Positions 52,560 to 63,709 of a DNA stretch of 64,000 nucleotides are shown here, piece after piece. The notes under the pieces were generated by a model, which searched no databases, was not told where the DNA came from, and was given only the letters and a program-made list of their open reading frames with translations. The translations under genes and the position numbers were made by a program. The DNA is from Aegilops tauschii subsp. strangulata. Lineage: Eukaryota > Streptophyta > Magnoliopsida > Poales > Poaceae. Within the stretch, counting starts at the first letter, position 1, and each line of letters opens with the position of its first letter. The stretch spans positions 326,457,294 to 326,521,293 of the forward strand of contig NC_053037.3 in the NCBI RefSeq assembly GCF_002575655.3, given 5' to 3'.

Positions 52560-54122
52560 TGATGTCTACTATGCAACCTTCTTCTTGTAGACGTTGTTGG
52601 GCCTCCAAGTGCAGAGGTTTGTAGGACAGTAGCAAATTTCCCTCAAGTGGATGACCTAAGGTTTATCAATCCGTGGGAGGCGTAGGTTGAAGATGGTCTC
52701 TCTCAAACAACCCTGCAACCAAATAACAAAGAGTCTCTTGTGTCCCCAACACACCCAATACAATGGTAAATTGTATAGGTGCACTAGTTCGGCGAAGAGA
52801 TGGTGATACAAGTGCAATATGGATGGTAGATATAGGTTTTTGTAATATGAAAATATAAAAACAGCAAGGTAGCCAGTGGTAAAAGTGAGCGTAAACGGTA
52901 TTGCAATGCGTTGAAACAAGGCCTAGGGTTCATACTTTCACTAGTGCAAGTTCTCTCAACAATAATAACATAATTGGATCATATAACTATCCCTCAACAT
53001 GCAACAAAGAGTCACTCCAAAGTCACTAATAGCGGAGAACAAACGAAGAGATTATTGTAGGGTACGAAACCACCTCAAAGTTATTCTTTCTGATCGATCT
53101 ATCATAGAGTTCGTACTAGAATAACACCTTAAGATACAAATCAACCAAAACCCTAATGTCACCTAGATACTCCAATGTCACCTCAAGTATCCGTGGGTAT
53201 GATTGTACGATATGCATCACACAATCTCAAATTCATCTATTCAACCAACACAAAGAACTTCAAAGAGTGCCCCAAAGTTTCTACCGGAGAGTCAAGACGA
53301 AAACGTGTGCCAACCCCGATGCATAAGTTCACAATGTTACGGAACCCGCAAGTTGATCACCAAAACATACATCAAGTAGATCACGTGGATATCCCATTGT
53401 CACCACAGATAAGCACATGCAAAACATACATCAAGTGTTCTCAAATCCTTAAAGACTCAGTCTGATAAGATAACTTCAAAGGGAAAACTCAATCCATTAC
53501 AAGAGAGTAGAGGGGGAGAGAGATCAAACACATAGCTACTGGTACATACCCTCAGCCCCGAGGGTGAACTACTCCCTCCTCATCATGGAGAGCGCCGGGA
53601 TGATGAAGATGCCCACCAGAGAGGGATTCCCCCCCTCGGGCAGGGTGCCGGAACGGGTCTAGATTGGTTTTCGGTGGCTACAGAGGCTTGCGGCAGCGGA
53701 ACTCCCGATCTAGGTTTCTTTCTGGAAGTTTGGGTATATATAAGAGGTGTTGGCATCGGGAACAAGTCAGGGGGTCCTAGAGGCGGCCACGAGGTAGGGG
53801 GGCGCGCCCATGGGGGGTAGGGCGCGCCCCCCACCCTGGTGGTGGCCTCGGGACTCCCCTGGTCCTTCTCCGATGCTCCGTGGGCTTCTTCTGGTCCAAA
53901 AATAAGCTCTGTCAATTTTCAGGTCAATTGGACTCCGTTTGGTTTTCCTTTTCTGCGATACTCAAAAACAAGGAAAAAACAGAAACTGGCACTGGGCTCT
54001 AGGTTAATAGGTTAGTCCCAAAAATCATATAAAATAGCATATAAATGCATATAAAACATCCTAGATGGATAATATAATAGCATGGAACAATCAAAAATTA
54101 TAGATACGTTGGAGACATATCA
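52560..54122 (-). repeat. 5' LTR of element 4 (1563 bp)
   Basis: Plus-strand start tgatgtctactatgcaacc and end ggagacatatca. It differs from its partner by about 78 deleted bases near 53515 and numerous substitutions. Confidence 0.92.
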
Positions 54123-54127
54123 CCTGC

Positions 54128-54950
54128 GCTGCCGCCATTGCTCTAGGTAGGTCAGCTCCTGCGCACGTACCCATTCCATGTGTAGCGCTCGGGCTTGACG
54201 GGTGTCGGCGCCGGCTCGGCTTTGGCAGGGAAGGCGGAATCAGCGGTGGCACGACGCAGTCACCGACAGCAGAGAGCGCGATGGCCTCCGACAAGCGCGC
54301 CTGGTACGGCGCCTCCTTCTCCCCCTCCTCGCGTCGCCCTTCCTCCTTGCTTTCATGGAGGGTAGCCGCCAGCGTCGCCTAATAGGCGGCCTCCTCCTTT
54401 TGGTCCTCGTCGCGCACGACGAGGGGCGGCGGGGTGCCAGCCCGCACGTGCTGGACATCGTGCCTTGCGTTGCCCCTCATGCTCGAACGTGAACCAGACA
54501 TCCCAATCGGAAGAGTCTGCTGCGTAGGCGGGGTTGAGGCACTGCTCCGGCGTCAGCTGTTGCCGTCGGCGCCGCACATCCTTCGCGTGCGCCCGCGCCG
54601 ACCCGCGACACCGACAACACTGGGATCCTCTCCGGATCCAAATGCCAGTCATGTGGCAGCGTGACGTCGGGATACGGGAGGGGGATGCGGTGCTCCCAGT
54701 GCCACCTCGCCTGGTGCACTTGGACGCTTATCTGTAGCCTAGGCGGGCGGGAAGACGCCGACGGAGGCGGGGGGTGCGAAGGGCCGGTGGGAGCCTTTCC
54801 CTTGTTCTTGCCGGCGAAGAAGCCCGTGGTGGCTAGGGTTGTCGCCGACGGGGGAGCAGAGGGGTGGCTAGATGAGGACGGGCATCTGGAAGAGGATGAG
54901 GACGCCCCCCCGCACGCTTGGATTAAAAAAAGGCCGTCTGTCGTCGCTGA
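54128..54950 (-). pseudogene. N-terminal part of the split reading frame in the TIR element
   Basis: On the minus strand the frame shows a Ser-rich start, GFFAGKNKGKAPTG, then ARWHWEHRIPLPYPDVTLP and DWHLDPERIPVLSVSR. After a frameshift near 54590 it continues RRRRQQLTPEQCLNPAYAA and DWDVWFTFEHE. At least one more shift leads to RAQELTYLEQWRQ, which joins RLAKERRKGEW at the other side of the gypsy insertion. No stop-free version exists, so it is a pseudogene. The Trp-rich HDWHLDP segment recurs in unnamed grass proteins from memory. The function is unknown. Confidence 0.65.
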
Positions 54951-55190
54951 TCCGTGGGCCCGCGGTCGGTGGTCGTCATTAATAAAGACACGGGAGGTAG
55001 TTGACCGGCCGCCATGTGGGGACACGGCGGACACCGAGAGGATGCGTGGCGCGTCCGCTTCACATCCGCGCTGACGCATTTTTGGCCTAAATTTGGGCCG
55101 GAAATGGGTCCGCACGGACGCGAAGCAGACGCGTTTTGGAAATGGGTCGGCGCATTTTGGAAATGGGTCACCGCGTTGGAGTTGGTCTAA

Positions 55191-55386
55191 CTCTTCCAAG
55201 CTACGACAGCAAACGCTTCACCTGGCTAGATGCCTTCCTCCCATTTTGGTCCCGGTCACTGTTTTGACCCTTCTCGCTAAGTTATCACATTTTGACCTCA
55301 AGTGCAAAATAATAATAATAGTAATAATAATAATAATAACGGATCGGACCATTTTTCTATCGTCATCTGACTTGGCAGTAGGGTAT
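55191..55386. other. Short unique-looking stretch with an AAT microsatellite
   Basis: Between the TIR element and element 6. It contains an aat/taa run at about 55308-55340 with one interruption. No gene. Confidence 0.6.
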
Positions 55387-56800
55387 TGATACGTCTCCAT
55401 CGTATCTACTTTTCCTAACGCTTTTCCTCTTGTTTTGGACTCTAATTTGCATGATTTGAATGAAATTAACCCGGACTGACGCTGTTTTCAGCAGAACTAT
55501 CATGGTCTTGTTTTTGTGCAGAAATTAAAGTTCTCGGAATGGAACGAAACTTTGCGAGGATTTTTTATATAATAAAAGAGAATTTTTGGAGCTAGGAACC
55601 ACCAGAGGAGGGCACCTGGGTGGGCACAACCCACCAGGGCGCGCCTGCACCCCCCACCAGGCGCGCCCAGGTGGGTTGTCCCCACCTGGTGGCCCTGCAG
55701 ATCCTGAAATCGACGCTATAAAATCCTATTTTTCCAGGAAAAAATCAAGGAGAAAGAATTATCACGTTCCACGAGACGGAGCCGCCGCCGTCTCCTGTTC
55801 TTCATCGGGAGGCCAGATCTGGAGTCCGTTTTGGGCTCCGGAGAGGGGGATCTTCGATCTTCGTCATCACCAACCCTTCTCCATCGCTAATTCAATGATG
55901 CTCCCCACCGGGAGTGAGTAATTCCTTCGTAGGCTCGCTGGTCGATGAGGAGTTGGATGAGATTCATCATGTAATCTAGTTAGTTTTGTTAGTGCTTGAT
56001 CCCTAGTATCCACTATGTTTTGAGATTGATATTGCTATGACTTTGCCATGCTTAATGCTTGTCACTTTGGGCCCGGGTGCCATGATTTCAGATCTGAGCC
56101 GTTTATGTTATCACCATTATATCTATGTTCTAGATCCGATCTTGCATGTTATAGTCACCTACTACGTGTTATGATCCGGCAACCCCGGAGTGACAATAGT
56201 CGGGACCACTCCCGGTGATGACCGTAGTTTGAGGAGTTCATGTATTCACCGTGTGTTAATGCTTTGTTTCGGTTCTATATTAAAAGGAGGCCTTAATATC
56301 CCTTAGTTTCCAATAGGACCCCGCTGCCACAGGAGGGTAGGACAAAAGATGTCATGCAAGTTCTTTCCATAAGCACGTATGACTATTTACGGAATACATG
56401 CCTACACTATATTTATGAACTGGAGCTAGTGCCGTATCGCCCTAGTTTATGACTGTCACATGATGAATATCATCCAACAAATCATCGATCCAATGCCTAT
56501 GAATTTATCTTATATTGTTCTTGCTAAGTTACCACTGCTATCGCTACTGTTGCACTTGCTACAAAATTACTGCTATCACTGTTACCGTTACTATTGCTGC
56601 TACTATTATCAAAACTATCATACTACTTTGCTACTGATCACTTTGCTATAGATAATTAATCTCCCGGTGTGGTTGAATTGACAACTCAGCTGCTAATACT
56701 TGCAAATATTCTTTGGCTCCCCTTGTGTCAAATCTATAAATTTGGGTCGAATACTCTACCCTCGAAAACTGTTGTGATCCCATATACTTGTGGGTTATCA
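55387..56800 (+). repeat. 5' LTR of element 6 (1414 bp)
   Basis: Starts tgatacgtctccatcgtatc and ends acttgtgggttatca. A tataaaa promoter box is at 55717-55723. The region just upstream is rich in ggtgggcacaacccaccagg and related inverted GC-rich words (about 55617-55690). Confidence 0.88.
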
Positions 56801-56878
56801 AGACCTTTTTCTGGCGCCGTTGCTGGGGAGCATAACTATATATGTTGAGTCACTTGGGATTATTATCAATCTATCACT

Positions 56879-59640
56879 ATGAAGAATCTGAAGGATGCTA
56901 AGACTAAGATTTTTCCCTCTAAGACGAGGGGAGGTAAGGAACTGCCATCTAGCTCTGCTTTAGATTCACCTTCTGTTATAAGTAAACTTGCAACACCACC
57001 ACATGTATCAATCCTGATATGTCGCAAGTTATTGATGATACTACTTCTGCTATGAATGATGCTTATGGTGATGCTGGTACCTTGCTTGATGACGATGTGC
57101 CACTAGGTGAATTTCTTGATGAACAAATTGCTATAGTAAGACAACATGATATTGTTGAAACTGACGATGAGCTTGAAACTGAAAATCTTGAAACACCTAC
57201 TAGAACTAGCCCTCCTAGATATGAATTGCCTAAGGTACTGGGAAGTTATGTCATGAATGAGGAGACAACCAGAGATATTCTTGCTTGTAGGATAGAGATG
57301 ATCTAGAGAAATTATTATGCAAGTATAAAGAAAAATCTCTGAATGCTAGAATGAAATGTGATCCTAAGTTTGCTACTTCACCTATCTTTATTGATGATAA
57401 GGATTATGAATTCTCTGTCGACCCAGAGTTAATTACTTTGGTTGAATCTGATCCTTTCCATGGTTTGGAAACCGAAACTGTTGTGGCACATCTTACTAAG
57501 TTGAATGACATAGCCACCCTTTTTGCTCATGATGAGAAAATTCGCTATTACTATATTCTCAAATTATTTCTGTTCCCATTAAAGGGTGATGCTAAAGCTT
57601 GGTACAATAGTCTTGCTCCTGTTTGTGTGTGTAGTCCCTAGGATATGATTTATTACTTCTCTGAAAAATATTTCCCTGCTCATAAGAAACAAGATGCTTT
57701 ACAGGAAATATTTAACTTTGCGCAAATTGAAGAAGAGAGTCTCCCACAAGCTTGGGGGAGGCTTCTCCATTTGCTTAATGCTTTGCCTGATCATCCTCTT
57801 AAGAAAAGTGAAATACTTGATATCTTCTATAATGGACTAACCGATGCTTCTAGGGATTTCCTAGAAAGTGGTGCTGGTTGTGTTTTCAGGGAACGAACTA
57901 TTGGGCAAGCTGAAGAATTATTGAATAACATATTGAAAAATTATGATGATTGGACTCTCCCCGAACCACCTACCCACTCCGAAGAAGAGGGGTATCTTAT
58001 ATCTCAGTCCTGAATATATGCAAGAGGCAAAGAAATCTATGAAGGAAAAAGGTATTAAGGCTGAGGATGTAAAAAATTCACCTCCTATTGAAGAAATACA
58101 TGGGCTTAATACACCACCCCCACCTAAGGTGGTAGAGGTAAATTCTCTAATGAAATTCAATGATAATGATAATCCTCACAATATGCACCCTAGCCAATGC
58201 CTTTATGAGTTTGAGAATTATATAAAAAAGCAAGATCACTTCAATGCAAATGTTATGAAACAATTGAAATACAATTCTGATATGATTGCTTGCTTGAGTG
58301 ACTTGTTATTTAGAGTCTAAAATGATGTTAGAGGTGTGGGGAAGCATGCTTCTATGGTTCAAACTCAGTTAGAACAAGTTGCTAAATCTCAAAGAGAGTT
58401 GGTCGATGAAATGAATAATAATATCAATGATCATGCTGTTAGAGTAATGAATAGAGGAGGTAGAATGACTCAGGAACCACTTTATCCTGAGGGACACCCG
58501 AAAAGAATTGAACAAGACTCTCAAAGAGTTAACACGGATGCACGTAGTACTTCTAAAAAGAAGAATAAAAATGATAGGACTTTGCATGCCTCTAGTGAAC
58601 CTGAAGTAGAAAAACCTCCTGATAATGATAATGAAGTTTCAATCTCTGAAGCTGAAACCCAATCTGGTAGTGAACACTCACCTTCTGATAATGAAAAAGA
58701 AAATGATGAGGTTCATGAAGATACTCAAACAAATAATAAAGAACCAGACAATGATGTTGAGATAGAACCTGCAGTTGATCTTGATAACCCACAACCCAAG
58801 AATAAAAGATATGATAAAAGAGACTTTGTTGCTAGAAAACACAGTAAGGAAAGAGAACCATGGGTTCAAAAACCTATGCCCTTTCCACCTAAGTCAACTA
58901 AAAAGAAAGATGCTGAAGAATTTGAACGCTTTGCTGAAATGCTGAGGCCAGTCTTTTTGCGTACTCGCTTGACTGATATCTTAAAAATGCCTCCTTACAC
59001 AAAGTACATGAAAGACATCATCACCAATAAGAGAAAAATACAAGAAGCTGAAATCTCCACCATGCTTGCTAATTATACTTTTAAAGATGGAGTACCTAAA
59101 AAACTTGGAGATCCAAGAATACCAACTATACCTTGCTCCATCGAAAGAAACTATGTGAAAACTACTTTATGTGATTTGGCTGGTGTTAGTGTTATGCCTT
59201 TCTCTTTATATAAAAGACTTGATTTGAATAAACTCACACCTACTGAAATATCTTTGCAAATGGCTGACAAATCAACAGCCATACCTATCGGTATTTGTGA
59301 GGATGTGCCCATTGTTGTTGCTAATGTTACTGTTTTGACTGACTTTATTATAGTTGAGATGCACGAGGACGACAACATGTCGATTATCCTTGATAGACCC
59401 TTCTTGAATACTGTAGGGGCTGTTATTGATTGCAATAAAAGCAAGGTCACTTTTCATATCAATGGTAATGAGCATACGGTGCACTTTCCGAAGAAATAAT
59501 TCCAAGTGAATGGTATTAACGTTATTGAAAAATCTCCGACAATCACTATTGGAAGTTTTCAACTACCTCTACCTACTATCAAAAATAAATATGAAATGCT
59601 TATTGTTGGGTACATTCATATCCCTGTTGAGGTAACTTAG
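56879..59640 (+). pseudogene. Gag and protease-like region of element 6, broken
   Basis: The start is the ATG at 56879 (MKNLKDAKTKIFPSK). Recognisable segments are DYEFSVDPELITLVESDPFH, DAKAWYNSL, DMIYYFSEKYFPAHKKQ and GRLLHLLNALPDHPLKK, which form a gypsy gag core. A linker (ARKHSKEREPWVQK) follows, then a retroviral-type protease with LCDLAGVSVMP and MSIILDRPFLNT. Stops occur at 57639-57641, 58318-58320 and 59497-59499, and frameshifts near 57012, 57305 and 57985. The protease motif usually reads D-L-G-A-G-V; here Gly is missing (D codon at 59173-59175, Ala codon at 59179). The rest of pol (RT, RNase H, integrase) is absent. Confidence 0.87.
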
Positions 59641-60418
59641 TGATTTACGAAAGTTCTTCGATTCCATGCTAATCGAAAGTGGTTGTTAATAAGACTTGAT
59701 CAACCTTATTAATGGATCATTTTTGAGAGGTATGAAGTTGATGAATTTAGTAGGCACTACCTTCTGTCCCTACCTTTTGTTTTCTGTTTTTATTGGTTAA
59801 ATAAAATGAAATGCCATGATTTGCCTGTTTTCTGAATTCCCCGTGCAATAAAAAATGAAAAAAATTAAAAGTTCTCAGAATGCTCTGAAAATTTAATACG
59901 ATTTTTTCTGAATATTTAAGAATTTTTGGTGCAAATAACATCGGAGGGAGGTGCACCAGGTGGGCGTGCCAGGACCCCCAAGCGCGCCCTGGTGGGTTGT
60001 GGTCCCCACGTGGGCCCCCTTACTTATCTCTTCATCCCACATCACCACTTACCTCCAGAAAAAAAATCACCATTGCTCTCACTCTCGTGTTCTTGCTCTC
60101 AAACCCACAGATTTCGATCTCTTTGCTCGAAGCTCCATTTTCGAAACTATTTCGGGGGGGGGGGGTTGTTGCTTGGTATGTGACTCCTTCGTTTGTCCAA
60201 TTAGTTTTTGCTTTAGTGGTTTATATTTTGAATAATTAGCTACTCTTGGTGCTGCTATAGATGAGCTTGCATGTTGAATTCTTAGAGTTTTAAGTAGTTT
60301 GAATGCTTGCTATGGCCTCTATGCATCCTTATGAGTAGTTGCTACCAATCTTGTGAAGTTTTGTTGAGAAAATTTTGTGGACTAAAAATTTCAGAATTTT
60401 TGTTCATAGGAAAAACAT
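59641..60418 (+). other. Noncoding spacer of element 6
   Basis: AT-rich stretch between protease and the second ORF. It contains a segment at about 59940-60020 (ggtgcaccaggtgggcgtg, gcgccctggtgggttgtgg) that resembles the GC-rich part of the 5' LTR at about 55620. There is also a G run at 60154-60165. No gene. Confidence 0.5.
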
Positions 60419-61431
60419 GAGTATCTTTAGGAAGTTTGCTTCTAAGAAGAACTTCAAGGGAGTTATTGGGGAGCCATCTGATAGTGATCTCCGCACCCGG
60501 AGAATGGCGGAGTTGCAGCCGTGCGAATGGCTGCATACCCCGTTCATGGAAGGGGCTGGAATCCTTCAAGAGTTTACACAATATGCTGCTAATGCCGGCC
60601 TCACCGACTTCATCATGGCTGAATGTGAACAGTATCATCTCCTCACAAATTCCTTTGTGCAAAGTTTTAGTTTCCTTCCTAGGAATAATCCCCCCTGAAG
60701 TGCAGTTTAATTTATACCCTGAACCCCATCAGATACCGCTTACTGAGTTCTGTGAAATATGCTTACTTCCTTCTGATGGCGGTTTAGTAGAGCCTAGGCC
60801 TGCAGAGTTCAAGGGCTTTTATCATACTCTGTCTGTGGGGGATGAGAGAGGGGTATCGAGTGTCATCGCCACTAGCTTGCACTTTCCTGCTGTACATTAT
60901 TTTGCTCTTTTCATTGCAAAGTGCTTACTTGCTAGAGAGAAGGTAGGCGCACTTAGTGCCCAGATTGTTTTACATCGTGCACTTGAAGGCGACAACACTT
61001 ATATCTTGGGAGCTATTGTGGCACGTCACCTCCACATTAATAAATCCAAGGGTAAAATACATGGTGGCATTTATGCTACTCGCTTAGCAGCTCGCTTTAA
61101 CGTTCAGATACGCCAACATGATTATCCTTTGCCCAAGGTTCACCTAGATCGTGCGGCCATGGAACACCACCAGTTTATTGCTGCCGATTACCCTAACATC
61201 CCTATTCCTTATAACCTGGTTTTCAGTGTGATCACTCATGATATTATTCCATTGCATGCACCTGCTTTGTTTGATCCTATTGCCAGGGGCGGATATAGGA
61301 TTATGCCTGTGGACATCGTCACCTACCGGAATAACCTAGCTACAGCATAGGCTGAGCCTCAGCAGTGGGATCCGCAGGTGCCTGCTCCTCAGGATTTCAA
61401 CATGGGACCCCATGGTTTCTTCGACTACTAA
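60419..61431 (+). pseudogene. Second ORF of element 6, unknown function (about 337 residues)
   Basis: Begins MSIFRKFASKKNFKGVIGEP and runs through EWLHTPFMEGAGILQEFTQY. A frameshift caused by a six-C run at 60690-60695 follows. The downstream frame continues FNLYPEPHQIPLTEFCEICL, VIATSLHFPAVHYFALFIAK, GGIYATRLAARFNVQIRQHD and GGYRIMPVDIV. A premature TAG at 61348-61350 precedes a final AEPQQWDPQVPAPQDFNMG segment ending at 61431. No catalytic motif or membrane segment is obvious. Its place, after protease and before the 3' LTR, is that of the extra ORF of Athila-type gypsy elements. I cannot say whether it is env-like or gag-like. Only two lesions, so it decayed less than gag. Confidence 0.75.
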
Positions 61432-62906
61432 TTACCAAGTTAGGCCAAAAGCCTAAGCTTGGGGGAGTACGTGTTTTCCATCGACTTTACATTCATGTTC
61501 ACACATTTCATTTGTCGGTGTCCACACTTTTTCATTGTATTATCCATGCTTAATTTATTTTTCTCGCTTTCCACTTGTGTGTTGAAAAACTTTGAGAAAA
61601 TCAAAAATATTTCGTGCTTCCTTTTGATTTTTGTTTCTAGAGTAGTTAGCTGTAGCACTAAAAAGAAAACCCAAAAAGATTTCCTTGTTCTTCTTTTGCT
61701 TGTTGGGAGTTTTTCCCTGTAAATAGTTTTTCTCGTTTTTGCTTTTCCCTTTATTTTGCTTGTTCAAGAAAAAACAAAAACTCCAAAAACATTTCAGTGT
61801 GTTTCTTTGAATTTCTTTTCTTTTTATTGAGTCATACCGAGGAGAAGACCACGATGAAAATGTTGAGTGGCTCTTATTTGCATAATTGTTAATCTAACAA
61901 AGAGCTCATTTTACCTTGTCTTCTCTGGTTGAATAAAATGTTTGCAGATTCCAGCTTAGTCCACGACACTCTTGCACTATTATTATTTTCACATCGTTCG
62001 GTCGTGCAAGTGAAAGGAAATAATGACGATATTTGATGAACTGGCCGTGGCAGAGAGAAATGGGTATGAACTCGACTTGTTCTGTTTTTGTAAATATGTT
62101 TAACCTAGTATCCATGATTCAGCCCATTATGATTAAACATATTTGCAATGACAATTAGAGATTATAGTTTCTCGTGCCATGCATAAGTAGCTAGGAGTGG
62201 ATAATGATTTATCTTGGATGCCAACATTGCATTAAAATGATTGTGATGTAGTATGACTATATGGTATCCTCCTTTGAATGTTCGAGTGGCTTGACTTGGC
62301 ACATGTTCATGCATGTAGTTGAATCAACAACAACATAGCCTGTATGATATTTATGTTCATGGTGTTCATATCCTACTCATGCTAGTGTCCAATGTTACTT
62401 ATGCATAATGCATGTTCATGACCGTTGTTGCTCTCTAGCTGGCCACTTCCCAACCTATTTGCTAGCATTCACCTGTACTAAGTGGGAATTCTACTTGTAC
62501 ATCCAAAACCTGAAACCCAAGTTATTCCAGATGAGTCCACCATACCTACCTATATGCGGTATTACCCTGCCGTCCTAAGTAAATTTGCATGTGCCATCTC
62601 TAAAAACTTCAAATAAATATCCTTTCTGTGTGCCTGGATCGTTCATGGAATGACAGGAGGTAGTCGGTATCTTCCATGCTAAGTGGATTATTCTCAGGAT
62701 GAGTGTTTATTCACTCGCCATCGCACGAGAAAGGGGCGGTAATAGGGATTCCCAGTCCCAAACTGCAAAAAGAAAAGAGCTTACAAATAATCAAACAAAA
62801 ACTCCTATGGAGTCATAACCTTTACTTTATCGCTTGGGAACCGCTACTAATGTGTTTAGCATGGAAGATATTGATAACTGATGGTTGCGAAGTAAACAAG
62901 AAGGGT
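61432..62906 (+). other. 3' noncoding region of element 6
   Basis: Begins with aagcttgggggagtacg (about 61456-61472), a purine-rich motif like those of element 4. It continues with T-rich DNA and no reading frame of note. It is cut at 62907 by the CACTA element. Confidence 0.5.
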
Positions 62907-63436
62907 CACTACTGCAGGATGCTGCTAACGCGACACTACGATCAGAGACCCTTCGACGAAATTGTGTGCGATGCCATAATCGCAAACGGTGGTGTAAAAA
63001 AACCGTCAAAAAAGGTGCAAAACGTTTGCGATGGCGGAGCCATCAAACACGGTTCAGATTTTAGTTGCGTGTGCGATGCAGGGCATACGGTTCAGTTCAA
63101 TTAACTGTTTGCAATGAGGAGGAACAAAAGAAATGGGCAGCCAAATGGAGGTGTGTGTGCGATATACAGCATACGGTTCACTCGGATGAACTGTTTGTGA
63201 TTAGGCAACACAAAAGAAATGGTCAGCCAGATGAAGGTGTGTGCGATATACAGCATGCGGTTTACTCAGATGAACTGTTTGCGTTGAGACATGAGAACAA
63301 AAACGGTTCAAGTTAACAAGATGTGTGTGATACGCGGCAAATAGGTCTGTAATCAGAAATGTGTTTGAAGACCAATAATAACACAGACAGTTGCGGCTAA
63401 TAAGACGTGCGTGTTGTGCGATGGGATTGCATACAG

Positions 63437-63445
<9 letters not shown>

Positions 63446-63503
<58 letters not shown>
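63446..63503. repeat. TA and AC microsatellites
   Basis: A TA run of about 23 bases at about 63446-63468 is followed by an AC run of about 33 bases at about 63471-63503, inside the CACTA element. Confidence 0.92.
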
Positions 63504-63505
<2 letters not shown>

Positions 63506-63709
63506 ATAAGGACATGGTTGCATAACCAAATTAAACATCCACTTACATAGGTGGCTACTACAACCATGGCATTTGCACACACCAAAGTAAACTATTACAT
63601 GCATAATTACATAGGTGGCCACTACACACATGACATTTCCACACACCAATAAAGTAAACTATATATTACATGCATGATTAACTAGCATAAACGATCATCT
63701 GATCATCTT

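Larger units (their letters stand above)
38530..54122 (-). mobile_element. Element 4, non-autonomous gypsy-like LTR retrotransposon, minus orientation
   Basis: Bounded by cctgc (38525-38529 and 54123-54127). On the element strand the LTRs start TGATACGTCTCCAACGTATC or TGATATGTC and end at TAGACATCA. The primer site next to the right LTR reads TTTCTGGCGCCGTTGTCGGG on the element strand, the kind found in Triticeae gypsy elements. The polypurine side (aagtttggggatgct) adjoins the left LTR. Without nested element 5 it is about 7 kb. Its internal domain (40170-42537 and 51176-52559) shows no gag, RT or integrase, only one unknown ORF. It therefore depends on proteins from elsewhere. Confidence 0.92.
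38047..55187 (-). mobile_element. DNA element with short inverted ends and TAA flanks, split by elements 4 and 5
   Basis: The left end (ccaacttcaaccggccgaccca) resembles the reverse complement of the right end (gaccaactccaacgcggtgaccca). TAA lies immediately outside both (38044-38046 and 55188-55190). Without the gypsy insertion the element is about 1.5 kb and GC-rich. It carries a minus-strand reading frame, described separately. A 3-base TAA/TTA duplication is typical of PIF/Harbinger and Tourist elements. No transposase is visible, so it would be non-autonomous. The ends differ at several positions, so assignment is tentative. Confidence 0.55.

Noticed and set aside
54477..55199. A 240-codon minus-strand frame read as one intact gene
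   Set aside because: The known-looking part continues in other frames and the N-terminal part runs into the terminal region of the TIR element. It is better described as a frameshifted pseudogene.
60342..60662. Minus-strand frame of 106 codons
   Set aside because: Complementary-strand shadow of the second ORF of element 6.
63353..63649. CVCVCV and IYIYIY open frames
   Set aside because: Direct translations of the TA and AC microsatellites.
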